DNA of 64,000 bases from Mariniphaga sp041684965 (GCA_041684965.1 JAWLGR010000001.1:418779-482778), one strand, 5' to 3'; positions 52,369 to 62,076 are shown, counted from the first letter of the stretch. Translations and numbers: made by a program. The notes: a model not told the origin generated them from the letters alone.

Positions 52369-54273
52369 TTAGTTTTCAGGCTCTATTATCATTAAAACTT
52401 CACCTTTTGAAACTGAGTCGCTTGCATCAAATTTGACTTCTTTAACTACACCATCAATTGTAGAATCTATGTTGTTCATCATTTTCATAGCTTCAATGAC
52501 TACAACTGTTTCACCAGCTGCAACTTTATCGCCAACTGCCTTTTTATATTCAACAATCATTCCCGGAAGCGGGGCAGTCAGACTACCAGTTTTTTCCAGC
52601 TCTTTGATACCTGCCTTTTTTTTGCGCCAGATTTGAGGTGTAGCAATTCCATGAGGGTCATTGATTTCTACCATAAAAGTTTCTCCATCAACGGTAACCT
52701 CCAGCTCACGCCCGTTACCCGATGGCTTTTTTGAAGTCAGTTCTCCTGATAAAGCTTTACGAATTATCTCCGCCTCTTTTTTAACCTGATCCAGGGTTCT
52801 GGGTTTTACTTCTTCCGGAATTTCTTCCAAACCATATTTCCATTTCAGGAAACGCCTGCCGGTCACAGGATACAGGGCGCAAAGCACAAGATCATCCTCG
52901 TCTTTAGCCAAATCGCTGAATTTCTCCTTTACATCGTCCATCTCAGGTTCAAGAATCGAACCCGGACGAACAGTAATGGGGTCTTCTCCGCGGGGATAAT
53001 CTTTCAGCGCTTTCTGTTGTACTCCAGGATTTATTGGCTGGGTTGTTTTCCCGTACAGGCCGTAACAAAGATCCTTTACTTCTTTTGTAATTTTGGCATA
53101 CTCTCCTTCGTAAGAATCAAAAAGGACGTTGTTTACCGTTTGTACGCCCACAATCTGAGATGTTGGTGTTACCAGGGGGATATTTCCCAAATCTTTACGG
53201 ACTTTTGGCAATAAACGGAATACCTCCTCCAGTTTGTCCAGTGCATCCATTGCCTTGAGCTGGTTAACCAGGTTTGAAAGCATTCCACCCGGAGTTTGAT
53301 GAAGCAATACATTAATATCGGTAATAGCATATTTCGGATTGTTATCCAGGTGTCTGTATTTTGGAATGTATTTCTCCATTTCTTCGGCAATGGCATTAAT
53401 CTTATCGATATCCAATCCTGTATCACGGGTTGTTCCCAATAACGACATGATAACAGGCTCAACGGCAGCATGTGAAGTGCGATAGGCGTAGGGCCCGATA
53501 CAGGTATCAACAATATCAGCACCGGCTTCAATACCCTTAAAAATAGACAGGTCGCCCATTCCGGAAGTAAAGTGGGTATGTACATTCAATGGAATGTCAG
53601 TTATCTGCTTAATTTCACGCACCATATTGTAGATATCATATGGAGCTATTAATCCGGCCATATCTTTTATGCAAATGGAATCGACCCCAAAATCTATCAG
53701 TTCTTTTACCTTGTCAAGGTAGTATTCCATATTGTAAACATCTCCGCCCAGACGTGGCTGGTCAAGTGTGTAGCATACCACTCCCTGGAAATGTTTTTTA
53801 TTGTTTTTGATTACTTTTGCCGCAGTTTCAAAATTGCGATAATCATTTAATGCATCGAAACAACGGAAAATATCCATACCGTTATCTATTGCCCGCTGAA
53901 CAAATGCCTCAACCACATCATCGGCATAATTCCGGTAACCCACCAGGTTTTGTCCGCGTAAGAGCATCATGAACGGTGTTTTTGGCATGTGCTTTTTTAA
54001 AGTGCGCAGACGTTCCCAAGGATCTTCTGCCAGGTAACGGTGCATGGCATCAAAAGTTGCTCCACCCCACGTCTCCACTGCATTAAATCCCACTTCGTCC
54101 ATCATTTTGGCTACCGGAATCATGTCTTCCGTACGGCCGCGTGTGGCAAATAAAGACTGATGGCCATCGCGTAAACTTAAATCATTGATTTTTATCGGGT
54201 TCTCAGCCATTGGCCGATTCACGTCGTATTTTACCGGAGTCATTTCCAGGATCCCATGTTTATCGTATTTCAT
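52369..54273 (-). CDS. Biotin-dependent carboxyltransferase (5S-type) fused to biotin carrier domain
   Basis: 634 aa. Residues about 25-290 are a pyruvate/oxaloacetate carboxyltransferase barrel: KINDLSLRDGHQSLFATR (catalytic region), MLLRGQNLVGYRNYADDVV, SICIKDMAGLIAPYD and NVHTHFTSGMG (metal-binding HTH). A PYC/OadA central domain follows. The last 70 residues are a biotinyl domain with AMKM (biotinyl Lys K597). The upstream gene encodes the acyl-CoA partner. Without an OadB-like pump, the pair fits a transcarboxylase of the 12S + 5S/1.3S type, transferring CO2 between methylmalonyl-CoA and pyruvate, or an oxaloacetate/methylmalonyl decarboxylase with a pump elsewhere. Confidence 0.85.
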   Translation of the reverse strand: MKYDKHGILEMTPVKYDVNRPMAENPIKINDLSLRDGHQSLFATRGRTEDMIPVAKMMDEVGFNAVETWGGATFDAMHRYLAEDPWERLRTLKKHMPKTPFMMLLRGQNLVGYRNYADDVVEAFVQRAIDNGMDIFRCFDALNDYRNFETAAKVIKNNKKHFQGVVCYTLDQPRLGGDVYNMEYYLDKVKELIDFGVDSICIKDMAGLIAPYDIYNMVREIKQITDIPLNVHTHFTSGMGDLSIFKGIEAGADIVDTCIGPYAYRTSHAAVEPVIMSLLGTTRDTGLDIDKINAIAEEMEKYIPKYRHLDNNPKYAITDINVLLHQTPGGMLSNLVNQLKAMDALDKLEEVFRLLPKVRKDLGNIPLVTPTSQIVGVQTVNNVLFDSYEGEYAKITKEVKDLCYGLYGKTTQPINPGVQQKALKDYPRGEDPITVRPGSILEPEMDDVKEKFSDLAKDEDDLVLCALYPVTGRRFLKWKYGLEEIPEEVKPRTLDQVKKEAEIIRKALSGELTSKKPSGNGRELEVTVDGETFMVEINDPHGIATPQIWRKKKAGIKELEKTGSLTAPLPGMIVEYKKAVGDKVAAGETVVVIEAMKMMNNIDSTIDGVVKEVKFDASDSVSKGEVLMIIEPEN

Positions 54274-54343
54274 TGTATCTTTTTCTTATTTTAACTTCAA
54301 ATACATTGTCCTTTTTATAAAATTGCCTTATGGATTAAATAAT

Positions 54344-54538
54344 TTAGGCTCTGCGTAAAACGCGTCCTCTGAGCTGAATTACCTGCCGTTTGTTCATGGC
54401 AATTTCAATGCCTGTACGCGACCAGCTGTTAAATTGGGTTACCTTGCCAGCTGGCTCTGTTGCATTCAGTTTTTCTTGTTCTATATAATAAGCTGCTGCT
54501 ATAATGGCTGCTTTTTTCTTTTTTTCGTAAGTAGTCAT
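54344..54538 (-). CDS. Small conserved-type protein between carboxylase genes
   Basis: 64 aa (MTTYEKKKKAAIIAAAYYIEQEK at the start, then a tail RVLRRA). It lies 29 bp after the carboxyltransferase beta gene and 70 bp ahead of the biotin gene, on the same strand and in an operon-like row. The Ala-rich AAIIAAAYYIEQ segment and the basic tail resemble small accessory subunits of biotin-dependent decarboxylases, but this is weak. It may help assembly of the carboxylase complex. I keep it because of position and a plausible coding pattern; function is unknown. Confidence 0.5.
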   Translation of the reverse strand: MTTYEKKKKAAIIAAAYYIEQEKLNATEPAGKVTQFNSWSRTGIEIAMNKRQVIQLRGRVLRRA

Positions 54539-54567
54539 AACAGTATATTTTTATAAAGTTTATTCTT

Positions 54568-56124
54568 TTACAATGGTATGTTTCCGTGTTTTTTTGCCGG
54601 AAGAACTTCTGTTTTTGTTCTCATGGCTTCCAATGCATCAATTAATCGGACACGGGTTTCCGATGGAACGATTACAGCATCAATATACCCTCGCTGCGCT
54701 GCCAGGTAAGGAACATTAAAAGCTTCCTCATATTCATTGATCTTTTCCTGAGTTTTCGCTTTTTTATCATCGGCATCTTTAATTTCCTTACGATAGGTTG
54801 AAATTACTTCAACTGCACCTTTTGCTCCCATCACTGCGATTTCAGCTGTTGGCCAGGCAAAAACCATGTCGGCACCTAAATGTTTTGAGCACATGGCAAG
54901 GTATGCTCCACCGTAATTTTTACGTGTTACTACGGTAAATTTCGGAACTGTAGCTTCTGCATAACTCCAGAGCAGTTTGGCTCCATGTCTGATGATCCCT
55001 CCCAGCTCCTGTTGAACCCCGGGCAGATACCCCGGTACATCCACAAATGTGATTAATGGAATGTTAAAGGCATCGCAGGTTCTTACAAAGCGGCTTATCT
55101 TATCCGAAGCATCGATGTCGAGACATCCTGCCTGTATCAAGGGCTGATTGGCAATTATACCTACCGAATGGTTGTTCAGTCTCCCAAAACCTACTATGCA
55201 ATTTTCTGCATAGCGTTCATGTACTTCATAAAAATGTCCCTGATCGAGAACCGATTCAATCACTTTCTTCATATCATACGGAGTTCTGGCATCATCCGGA
55301 ATGATGGTGTCCAGTTCTACACACATTCGCCCGGGATTATCACCCATTGAAATTACCGGTGCCTCTTCGAGGTTGTTATCTGGAAGGTAGCTTAACAGCT
55401 CAATGATTGATTCTATGGTTTCCTCATCATTGTCGCATGCAAAATGTGCATTGCCGCTTTTTATGGAGTGCGATAATGCTCCGCCTAATTCTTCAAAGGT
55501 GGTTTCTTCTCCGGTAACCGTTTTAATAACATAGGGACTTGTGATGAACATGTGGCTTTGCTTCTTTACCATATACACAAAATCGGTCATGGCAGGAGAA
55601 TAAACTGCACCCCCGGCACAGGGCCCCATGATTGCCGAAATCTGAGGGATTACTCCTGAAGCTCTGGAGTTCCTCATAAAGATTTCTCCATACCCCTTTA
55701 ATGCATCAACCCCCTCTTCCACGCGGGCCCCTCCCGAATCATTCAGGCCAACAACAGGCGCCCCTGCTTTTACGGCAAGATCCATTATCTTGCAGATTTT
55801 TGCTGCATGCATCTCTCCCAGTGAACCTCCTCTGGAAGTAAAATCCTGGGAGAAGGCAAATACAACGCGGCCATTCACTTTACCATGTCCAGTAATGACA
55901 CCATCAGAAGCTATGTCCTCCTTTTCCATTCCAAAATTTACCGAACGGTGTTTTACTAACATGTCAATTTCACGAAAAGTGCCTTTGTCGAATAGTAAAC
56001 CTATGCGCTCACGCGCTGTAAGTTTTCCTTTCTGATGCTGTTTGGCGACTCTCTCCTTTCCTCCCATCGCTAGTGCTTCTTCTCTTTTCTTTTTTAAGAG
56101 TTCAATTTTTTCTGATACTTTCAT
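54568..56124 (-). CDS. Acyl-CoA carboxyltransferase (propionyl-/methylmalonyl-CoA, 12S-type) beta subunit
   Basis: 518 aa, the usual length of PccB/MmdA. It shows KLTARERIGLLFDKGTFRE, FAFSQDFTSRGGSLGEMHAAKI, GLNDSGGARVEEG, SAIMGPCAGGAVYSPAMTDFVYM, FITSPYVIKTVTGEE, VDVPGYLPGVQQE and the second oxyanion region KNYGGAYLAMCSKHLGAD. It moves the carboxyl group between biotin and an acyl-CoA. As the first gene of a three-gene minus-strand operon with a biotin/5S gene at the end, it suggests propionate-forming or succinate-using metabolism. The hairpin 270 bp upstream may be a leader terminator. Confidence 0.9.
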   Translation of the reverse strand: MKVSEKIELLKKKREEALAMGGKERVAKQHQKGKLTARERIGLLFDKGTFREIDMLVKHRSVNFGMEKEDIASDGVITGHGKVNGRVVFAFSQDFTSRGGSLGEMHAAKICKIMDLAVKAGAPVVGLNDSGGARVEEGVDALKGYGEIFMRNSRASGVIPQISAIMGPCAGGAVYSPAMTDFVYMVKKQSHMFITSPYVIKTVTGEETTFEELGGALSHSIKSGNAHFACDNDEETIESIIELLSYLPDNNLEEAPVISMGDNPGRMCVELDTIIPDDARTPYDMKKVIESVLDQGHFYEVHERYAENCIVGFGRLNNHSVGIIANQPLIQAGCLDIDASDKISRFVRTCDAFNIPLITFVDVPGYLPGVQQELGGIIRHGAKLLWSYAEATVPKFTVVTRKNYGGAYLAMCSKHLGADMVFAWPTAEIAVMGAKGAVEVISTYRKEIKDADDKKAKTQEKINEYEEAFNVPYLAAQRGYIDAVIVPSETRVRLIDALEAMRTKTEVLPAKKHGNIPL

Positions 56125-56765
56125 GAAATCTTCTGTTTTTAACCGGGAATTTTCTTCCTTTTTTCTATTTAAGTACTTCCGGAATTCAATTTCCCGGTTA
56201 TCTGTTGTACACTAATTTTTTTTATTATCTATAAAGAAATAATTCATTAAACTGTCGAATGTCTAGTTTTCTCTTTGTTAACTAGCAATCGTTTTTGCTC
56301 AATTTTATCCCATAACACTAGGCTTCTAATTTAATTTTATGATGTTCTTAATTACAATGCAAATAAAGAATAAAATCTTTAAATAAAAAAATGCACAGAT
56401 ATGGCTGTGCGTTAAAATTTGTGAACTACAGGGTTTTTTTGTCGAAAACTGCCTTGAAATAACAGGTCCAATTATAGTACTTGCTATTTATTAGTATAGT
56501 TGATTTATTGAAAGTGATTTTTTTCTGCCTGGGAGTTACAAATTATAAAAAAATATAGCAGAATTGTGCATTTTTGAAAGGGGTCAAAATTTATTATTTA
56601 ATTGTTAATTTTTTATTGGAAAGCAGAGGAGAAATAGGACATACAAGTAATGAATTGATCATGTAACCAGAAGATATATTACGGGACCATGAATGACCGG
56701 AAAATAAGCAATGACGTTTAATTGAAGAATATATTCGTCAATACACTCTTACTATATATTTCCCT
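56125..56765. other. 641-bp AT-rich intergenic region
   Basis: No gene is seen here. It should contain the promoter of the carboxylase operon and the end of the propeller gene's transcript. A terminator-like hairpin lies at 56383-56410 (own entry). Other stretches are AT-rich without clear repeats. Confidence 0.5.
56383..56410 (-). terminator. Rho-independent terminator-like hairpin
   Basis: Read on the minus strand, GCACAG (56410-56405), loop CCATAT, CTGTGC (56398-56393), then a T-rich run ATTTTTTTATTT. This is a compact stem followed by a U tract. It is 270 bp ahead of the carboxylase operon and 356 bp after the propeller gene's stop, so it may end that transcript or act as a leader attenuator. 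Confidence 0.5.
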
Positions 56766-57701
56766 TTAGCGTTCCTTTTCTTTTGGGAAGTATAGCCACA
56801 CAATATCGTGCATGGTATACAGTAAATACCTATCACCGTCATGTACCAGTATCGGACTTGAATGATCGCCCTCCACGATTGGGTTATCCGGGTATTTTTT
56901 CCAGTTTACCAGATCAGTCGACATGGCTACGCTTGAAGTCCATAATGCATTTTCATCCGGGTCGGCCCAGTTGGGATTTGTAGAGCCATGATAATACATG
57001 TAGTACCGGTCCTTGAACTTAACAATCTGGTTGGTGGCAACCGCTCCCGAGTCGTATTCTTCAGGTCCCATTTTCAGTACCGGTTCATCCTGCACGTTAG
57101 TCCATGTAAGCTTATCGTCGGATGTAGCCAGCCAGATGCCTTCATCATTGCGTTCATAATACAAATGCCATTTGCCCTCTTCTATCCAGACAGTCGGCGT
57201 ACCATAGGGCCCGGAAAGGGTATCTCCGGTTGTAGTGATGATTGTAAGGTCACCCTGTTCCGTCCAGTTAATTCCGTCGGCAGAAGTCATCAGATGGGCT
57301 ATATCATTTGCTCCCTCTGCAAACATGTAATAGGTGCCTCCATCTTTAATCACAAACATGTCTTCAGTCCATTTCGAATCGAATATCGGGCTGTCGCTGT
57401 AACGCGACCAGTTGATGCCGTCGGGGGAGGTGGCATAACCCAGGTATTTGGGATCCGGTTCTCCTCCATTGTATCCCGAATACCACATTTTATATACCCC
57501 GTCTTCATGGAGGATATATCCACGTTCCCGAATCTGGTTGTCCCAGGTGCCGCTTCCGGTACCACTGAATACAGGGTTGTTTTCATAGGGTTCAAAACTT
57601 ACCATTTCTGCCGGAAATTCTTTTGTAACCTCATTTGGATTTTGACAACCCCCAGCTGTTATAAGTAACAGCACTAAAATTACGATATGTTGTGGTCGCA
57701 T
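56766..57701 (-). CDS. GH43/GH130-like five-bladed propeller lipoprotein
   Basis: 311 aa with lipobox AGGC (ITAGGCQNP). The pattern is that of the five-bladed glycosidase propellers: FEPYENNPVFSGTGSGTWDNQIRERGYILHEDGVYKMWYSGYNGG, LGYATSPDGINWSRY, YMFAEGANDIAHLMTSADGINW, GTPTVWIEEGKWHLYYERND, YDSGAVATNQIVKFKDRYYMYYHG and WKKYPDNPIVEG. Acidic residues at the expected blade starts support activity, but the family (GH43, GH32/62, GH130 or GH117-like) is not resolved. An extracellular exo-glycosidase is likely. It is alone on its strand. Confidence 0.75.
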   Translation of the reverse strand: MRPQHIVILVLLLITAGGCQNPNEVTKEFPAEMVSFEPYENNPVFSGTGSGTWDNQIRERGYILHEDGVYKMWYSGYNGGEPDPKYLGYATSPDGINWSRYSDSPIFDSKWTEDMFVIKDGGTYYMFAEGANDIAHLMTSADGINWTEQGDLTIITTTGDTLSGPYGTPTVWIEEGKWHLYYERNDEGIWLATSDDKLTWTNVQDEPVLKMGPEEYDSGAVATNQIVKFKDRYYMYYHGSTNPNWADPDENALWTSSVAMSTDLVNWKKYPDNPIVEGDHSSPILVHDGDRYLLYTMHDIVWLYFPKEKER

Positions 57702-57958
57702 ACGATCAAATGTTTTAAAGTAAAGTTCAAAAATAGTTATTTATAAGAACAAACAGACAGACACATTAAAAGAAATGCCAGTCCAATGAAGAACTTTTAT
57801 GTCAGGTGTAGAATAAAAATTATAGTTAAATAAAATCTATAAGTGCTAAATTTTAAAGGCAAATCAATAAACAAAAATCACGAGTTACTTTAATATTTTG
57901 TTTAAATTTAATTCACATTTACCGTTTATGTTATTTTATTAAAATATTCCTATTGATA

Positions 57959-58573
57959 ATGATTAAAATAGCTCTGGTGCTTTGCTCATTTTTATTGATT
58001 TCAGGGTGCAAAAAGGAAGAACCTGTTGATTTAATTAATCCGGCAGAAGGATTAACAAACCGGTTTTTTTATGCATATGACAAAAAAATTCCTTTGCTCG
58101 AAAAACCAGTTGCTCTTACAGTTAAGTTTTTCGAAGATATTGATAGTGCCAGAAAAGCAGAACTTTTTACCGGACTATTATCTGTTGATAATATAAAATG
58201 GCACAACCCGATGGTTGCAGAAATTAATTGTAACGATGAGTTTGCTAAAAAAGAAATGATGGCAATACTTTTTGCCCGGAATGAAGTAAAAGTATGCGTC
58301 CCCTTTTATACCGATACATTAGGGGCGGATATGGGTTATACAGATGATATTCTGATTGCCTTTCATCAGGGAGTTAGTAGTACCGAACAGGAAAGGCTTC
58401 ATAAAAAATACGGTACAGTGGTGGCAAAAACCACTAAGATCTATCAGAAGCTGGTTGTTTCGAAAGGAGTTGATGCTTTAGAGGTTGCAAACCGCTATTA
58501 CGAGAGCGGGTTGTTAAAGTTTGCCCAGCCAAATTTTCTTTCCTCTCCGGAAGTTTTTATGCCAGCGCAGTAA
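57959..58573 (+). CDS. Orphan subtilase-propeptide (I9-like) lipoprotein
   Basis: 204 aa from ATG 57959; the TTG-led start at 57953 adds two residues. It has a lipobox ISGC with the KKEE pattern behind it. Its C-terminal half ILIAFHQGVSSTEQERLHKKYGTVVAK, then LVVSKGVDALEVANRYYESGLLKFAQPNF, resembles the prodomain that precedes S8 peptidases in Bacteroidota. The chain stops 12 residues after PNF, with no peptidase domain, so it may be a stand-alone inhibitor or a relic of a split gene. No S8 peptidase is in the window. Confidence 0.55.
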   Translation: MIKIALVLCSFLLISGCKKEEPVDLINPAEGLTNRFFYAYDKKIPLLEKPVALTVKFFEDIDSARKAELFTGLLSVDNIKWHNPMVAEINCNDEFAKKEMMAILFARNEVKVCVPFYTDTLGADMGYTDDILIAFHQGVSSTEQERLHKKYGTVVAKTTKIYQKLVVSKGVDALEVANRYYESGLLKFAQPNFLSSPEVFMPAQ

Positions 58574-58658
58574 GAGCTAAGGTACGAGGAAAAAACAGTA
58601 CAGGGATTAATAGTTTCAGGAATTAATAATCCTGATTGATTGGTTTTAAAGATATACC

Positions 58659-58673
58659 AAACCTGACAGGTTT
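58659..58673. repeat. Palindromic repeat AAACCTGACAGGTTT
   Basis: A 7-bp stem with a single central base, lying in the 292-bp gap 58574-58865. Its arms make a perfect hairpin if the loop opens. A related half (GCTGACAGGTTTT) is near 63809 and another CCTGACAGGG near 34542. It looks like a short interspersed palindrome; a role in termination of the upstream lipoprotein is possible. Confidence 0.5.
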
Positions 58674-58865
58674 ATGTCTTTTCCTTTGGGCTCAATTAAT
58701 AAATATTTTATTACGTTTACCATCAATTTTAAAGATTATTATCCCTTTCTAAAAGAAAACATTGGTATTTAAGTTATTAACTAAGGACGTGAGTTTTTGA
58801 AGAAAAGATTAAGCTATGCATCATCTTAATAATTCTCCTTACAGAAATTCAATTAAAAATCAACA

Positions 58866-60521
58866 ATGAAGAAATTTACCATACCTTTTTTTATTTTAAT
58901 TCTGCTTAACCTGTCTTGTGAAACAAAAATTGAATCTACTGCACAAGTTGAACAGTGGCATGAAGTTGAATTGGTTTTTAATGCCGAGGGGAATTATCAA
59001 AATCCATATACAGATGTGGAGTTTTGGGTTGAATTTACCGGGCCAGATAATGAAAAACTCATCCGGCCAGGCTTTTGGTACCAGGGGCAGGTATGGAAGG
59101 TTAGGTTTGCCAGCCCGACCGATTCGGGAAACTGGCATTGGACAAGCCATGCTTCCAATCAGGCTGACAAAGGATTAAACGGGAAAACAGGGACATTGGC
59201 TGCCGGGCCTTATACTGGCAACAACCCGTTGATTGCCCGTGGTCTGTTAAGAATGTCACCCGGAAAACGGAATATGGTGCATGCCGACGGCAGTCCCTTT
59301 TTGATGATTGGTGACACTCCATGGGCGCTTCCCTGGCGCGGAACTTATGAATCGGTTGCCGAATATGCTGAAAACCGTCAGGCCCGTGGCTTTAATACAG
59401 CCCTGTTAATGTCGGTACAACCCGATCGGGAAGCTGTCGGGCCGCGCAGCAGGATTGAAGAAGGGGGATTTGATGTGGCTTTCGAAGATTTGAAAGACGG
59501 GCATATCAATCAGCCCAACCCGGAGTATTTTCAATACTTCGATTCCCTTCGGAATATTTTGATTAATCATGGGATTGTACCTGTTTTTCAGCCCGTATTT
59601 CATGGGTTTGGCTGGAAAGGGAAAAATGTTTTGGGTAAAGATATGAATGCGGCTGAGTATGCCCGATTTTGCAGGTATCTGCTTGCACGTTACGGAGCTA
59701 AACCTGCTATATGGCTGGTTGGTGCGGACAGCGACGGAAGCAATGTGGGTGTAAAAGAGGGAGGTGAAGAATTTGAGAAATGGGATGCTTACCAACAGCC
59801 CACCGGCTTGCACTATTCACCTTTTGATTCTGAAAAACCGTCCTGGTGGAATAGACCCGAAGAGTTTGTACCTCATTTAAACCGGGTTTCTCAGGACCAG
59901 GACTGGCTTGATTTTCAGTGGTGTCAAACCGGACATGGGGGAGACCACCAATTATATAAAGTGGCTTTAATGTACGATAATAAACCAACCAAAGCTGTTG
60001 CAAACGGCGAGCCTACCTATGAAGGAATCCGCGATTCGGCGAATGGTGCCGGATGGTGGCAGGGAAATGAAGCGTGGCTGCAGTTTACTTCTGGCGGAAC
60101 CATGGGCGTCGTTTATGGAGCAGGCGGACTTTGGAACTGGAAGCACAGTGCGGAGGAAACCGGCTGGCCCGATTGGGCAAATTCGAAAGCTTCGTGGAAG
60201 GAAGCGATTCAACTGCCCGGAGCTGTTTATGTGGGATATATGGGAAAAGCATTGAAAGATTTAAATATTACCGATATTGAGAAGCATCCTGAACTTGCTG
60301 GCGGACAATTGTGCCTGGCAAAACCGGGAAAGCTGTACATTGTTTATCTTCCGGATGGTGGAGAGGTGGCTGTTAAAAACCTTCCTTCCAGGATTTCAGT
60401 AAAATGGTTTGATCCCAAAAAAGGGGAGTTTGTTGCGGAACATACAGGCCAGGTCTCACAGGATGTGTATCAGTCGCCTGTTCAGGGTCCTTCAGTATTA
60501 ATCATTCAAAACCAACTTTAA
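58866..60521 (+). CDS. DUF5060/DUF4038 glycoside hydrolase lipoprotein (GH140-like)
   Basis: 551 aa with lipobox LSC (LNLSCETK). Residues 30-115 form the DUF5060 N-terminal sandwich (QWHEVELVFNAEGNYQNPYTDVEFWVEF, GNWHWTSHASN). Residues about 120-440 form a DUF4038 barrel: RNMVHADGSPFLMIGDTPWALPWRGTYE, GFNTALLMSVQPD, KPAIWLVGADSDGSNVG and the putative catalytic glutamate in VANGEPTYEGI. The last 90 residues are the small sandwich seen in this class. GH140 enzymes are apiosidases; the substrate here is not known. It is 27 bp ahead of the DUF1593 gene. Confidence 0.8.
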   Translation: MKKFTIPFFILILLNLSCETKIESTAQVEQWHEVELVFNAEGNYQNPYTDVEFWVEFTGPDNEKLIRPGFWYQGQVWKVRFASPTDSGNWHWTSHASNQADKGLNGKTGTLAAGPYTGNNPLIARGLLRMSPGKRNMVHADGSPFLMIGDTPWALPWRGTYESVAEYAENRQARGFNTALLMSVQPDREAVGPRSRIEEGGFDVAFEDLKDGHINQPNPEYFQYFDSLRNILINHGIVPVFQPVFHGFGWKGKNVLGKDMNAAEYARFCRYLLARYGAKPAIWLVGADSDGSNVGVKEGGEEFEKWDAYQQPTGLHYSPFDSEKPSWWNRPEEFVPHLNRVSQDQDWLDFQWCQTGHGGDHQLYKVALMYDNKPTKAVANGEPTYEGIRDSANGAGWWQGNEAWLQFTSGGTMGVVYGAGGLWNWKHSAEETGWPDWANSKASWKEAIQLPGAVYVGYMGKALKDLNITDIEKHPELAGGQLCLAKPGKLYIVYLPDGGEVAVKNLPSRISVKWFDPKKGEFVAEHTGQVSQDVYQSPVQGPSVLIIQNQL

Positions 60522-60548
60522 CGGATATCTTATTAATCAACTATAAAT

Positions 60549-61955
60549 ATGAAACCAACTTTAAGCCTTCTGGTTGTTTTTTCTATATTTTTGACCTTAT
60601 CTGGTTTTGCACAGCAATCCAACCAGAAACATCGGGTATTAGTTCTGACAGATATTGAAAACGAACCCGATGATGCCATGTCGATGGTTCGCTTCCTTAC
60701 TTATTCCAATCAATGGGATGTGGAAGGCTTGATTGCTACAACTTCGATCCATCAGAAGGATAAAGTTGCCGACTGGCGTATACGGGAAATTGTTGCCGCA
60801 TACGGGAAGGTGCGCGATAATCTTTTGCTACATGAAGAAGGTTATCCCGAAACAGATTATTTAATGGATAGGATAAAAGTCGGTTTTCCGGCTTACGGCT
60901 TGACTGCAGTGGGATTAGATAAAGATTCCGAAGGCTCGGACTGGATTATTTCGGTGGTAGACAAAGTCGATTCCCGTCCGGTGTGGGTAACGGTTTGGGG
61001 AGGTGCCAACTGTCTGGCACAGGCACTTTGGAAAGTAAAAATGACACGGACACCGGAAGATCTCAATAAGTTTGTCGCCAAAATCAGGGTGTATACCATT
61101 TCTGACCAGGATGATTCCGGTCCATGGATGCGCAGGAATTTTCCCGGACTTTTTTATATCGTCAGTCCGGGTGTTCACATCAAGGGTGCTTATCATTACG
61201 CAACCTGGAGCGGCATCAGCGGTGACAAATGGCACAATTTCGGCGGCCCTGATTTCTCCCTTGTCGATAATCCGTGGCTGGATGAAAACATTCGTAAAAA
61301 TCATGGTCCGCTCGGGGCAGAACATCCGCATACGCCCATCCTGATGGAAGGCGATACCCCTTCTTTCCTGTTTCTGATAAACAATGGATTAAGTGATCCC
61401 GAAAACCCTGACTATGGAAGCTGGGGCGGCCGCTATGAATTATATACCCCGCGCACCCGGAAATGGTTTTCGGAACCTGAAACCCGTCCAATCTGGACCG
61501 ATACGGAAGACGAAGTGGTGGGACTGGACGGAAAATTGTATAATACGAATAAAGCCACTATCTGGAGGTGGCGGCAGGCGTATCAAAACGATTTTGCAGC
61601 ACGTATTGACTGGTCTGTCAAAACCTACGAAGAAGCTAACCATCCACCTGTTGCAATGCTGAACCATCCGAATAAAATTACAAGAGAAAGTGGTGAAAAA
61701 GTTGTACTGGATGCCGAAGGTTCAAAAGACCCGGACGGCGATGAACTTTCGTATGAGTGGATTTATTACCGCGAAGCAGGGACTTATGAAAGTTTCCGCC
61801 CGATTGTGATAGAGGATAAATCGATGAAACAGGCGCATTTTATTGCACCCAAAGTCAGCCAGCCTGAAACCATCCATATAATCCTGGCAGTAACTGATAA
61901 TGGGGAACCGGCATTGACACGATACCAAAGGGTTATTGTTTCGGTATTGCCATAA
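60549..61955 (+). CDS. DUF1593 nucleoside-hydrolase-like protein with C-terminal Ig-like domain
   Basis: 468 aa with signal MKPTLSLLVVFSIFLTLSGFAQQ. It has VLTDIENEPDDAMSMVRFL, equivalent to the acidic metal site of nucleoside hydrolases, and continues with WDVEGLIATTSIHQKDKVADWRIREIVAAYG, SRPVWVTVWGGANCLAQALWKV and YTISDQDDSGPWMRRNFP. The last 90 residues form a PKD/cadherin-like sandwich (ITRESGEKVVLDAEGSKDPDGDELSYEWIYY). The family is found beside glycosidases in Bacteroidota and likely acts on a glycoside or N-ribosyl bond; the substrate is uncertain. It is co-oriented with the DUF4038 gene. Confidence 0.75.
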   Translation: MKPTLSLLVVFSIFLTLSGFAQQSNQKHRVLVLTDIENEPDDAMSMVRFLTYSNQWDVEGLIATTSIHQKDKVADWRIREIVAAYGKVRDNLLLHEEGYPETDYLMDRIKVGFPAYGLTAVGLDKDSEGSDWIISVVDKVDSRPVWVTVWGGANCLAQALWKVKMTRTPEDLNKFVAKIRVYTISDQDDSGPWMRRNFPGLFYIVSPGVHIKGAYHYATWSGISGDKWHNFGGPDFSLVDNPWLDENIRKNHGPLGAEHPHTPILMEGDTPSFLFLINNGLSDPENPDYGSWGGRYELYTPRTRKWFSEPETRPIWTDTEDEVVGLDGKLYNTNKATIWRWRQAYQNDFAARIDWSVKTYEEANHPPVAMLNHPNKITRESGEKVVLDAEGSKDPDGDELSYEWIYYREAGTYESFRPIVIEDKSMKQAHFIAPKVSQPETIHIILAVTDNGEPALTRYQRVIVSVLP

Positions 61956-62076
61956 AAATCGCGTGGGGTTAATCGTTTTAATTAAAATATAGCTTACAGT
62001 CACGGCTATGGAGGCATTTGTTTAAATAGATTTGCAACAATGCCAACAACTGAATCAAGAATAGCATCACATACGT

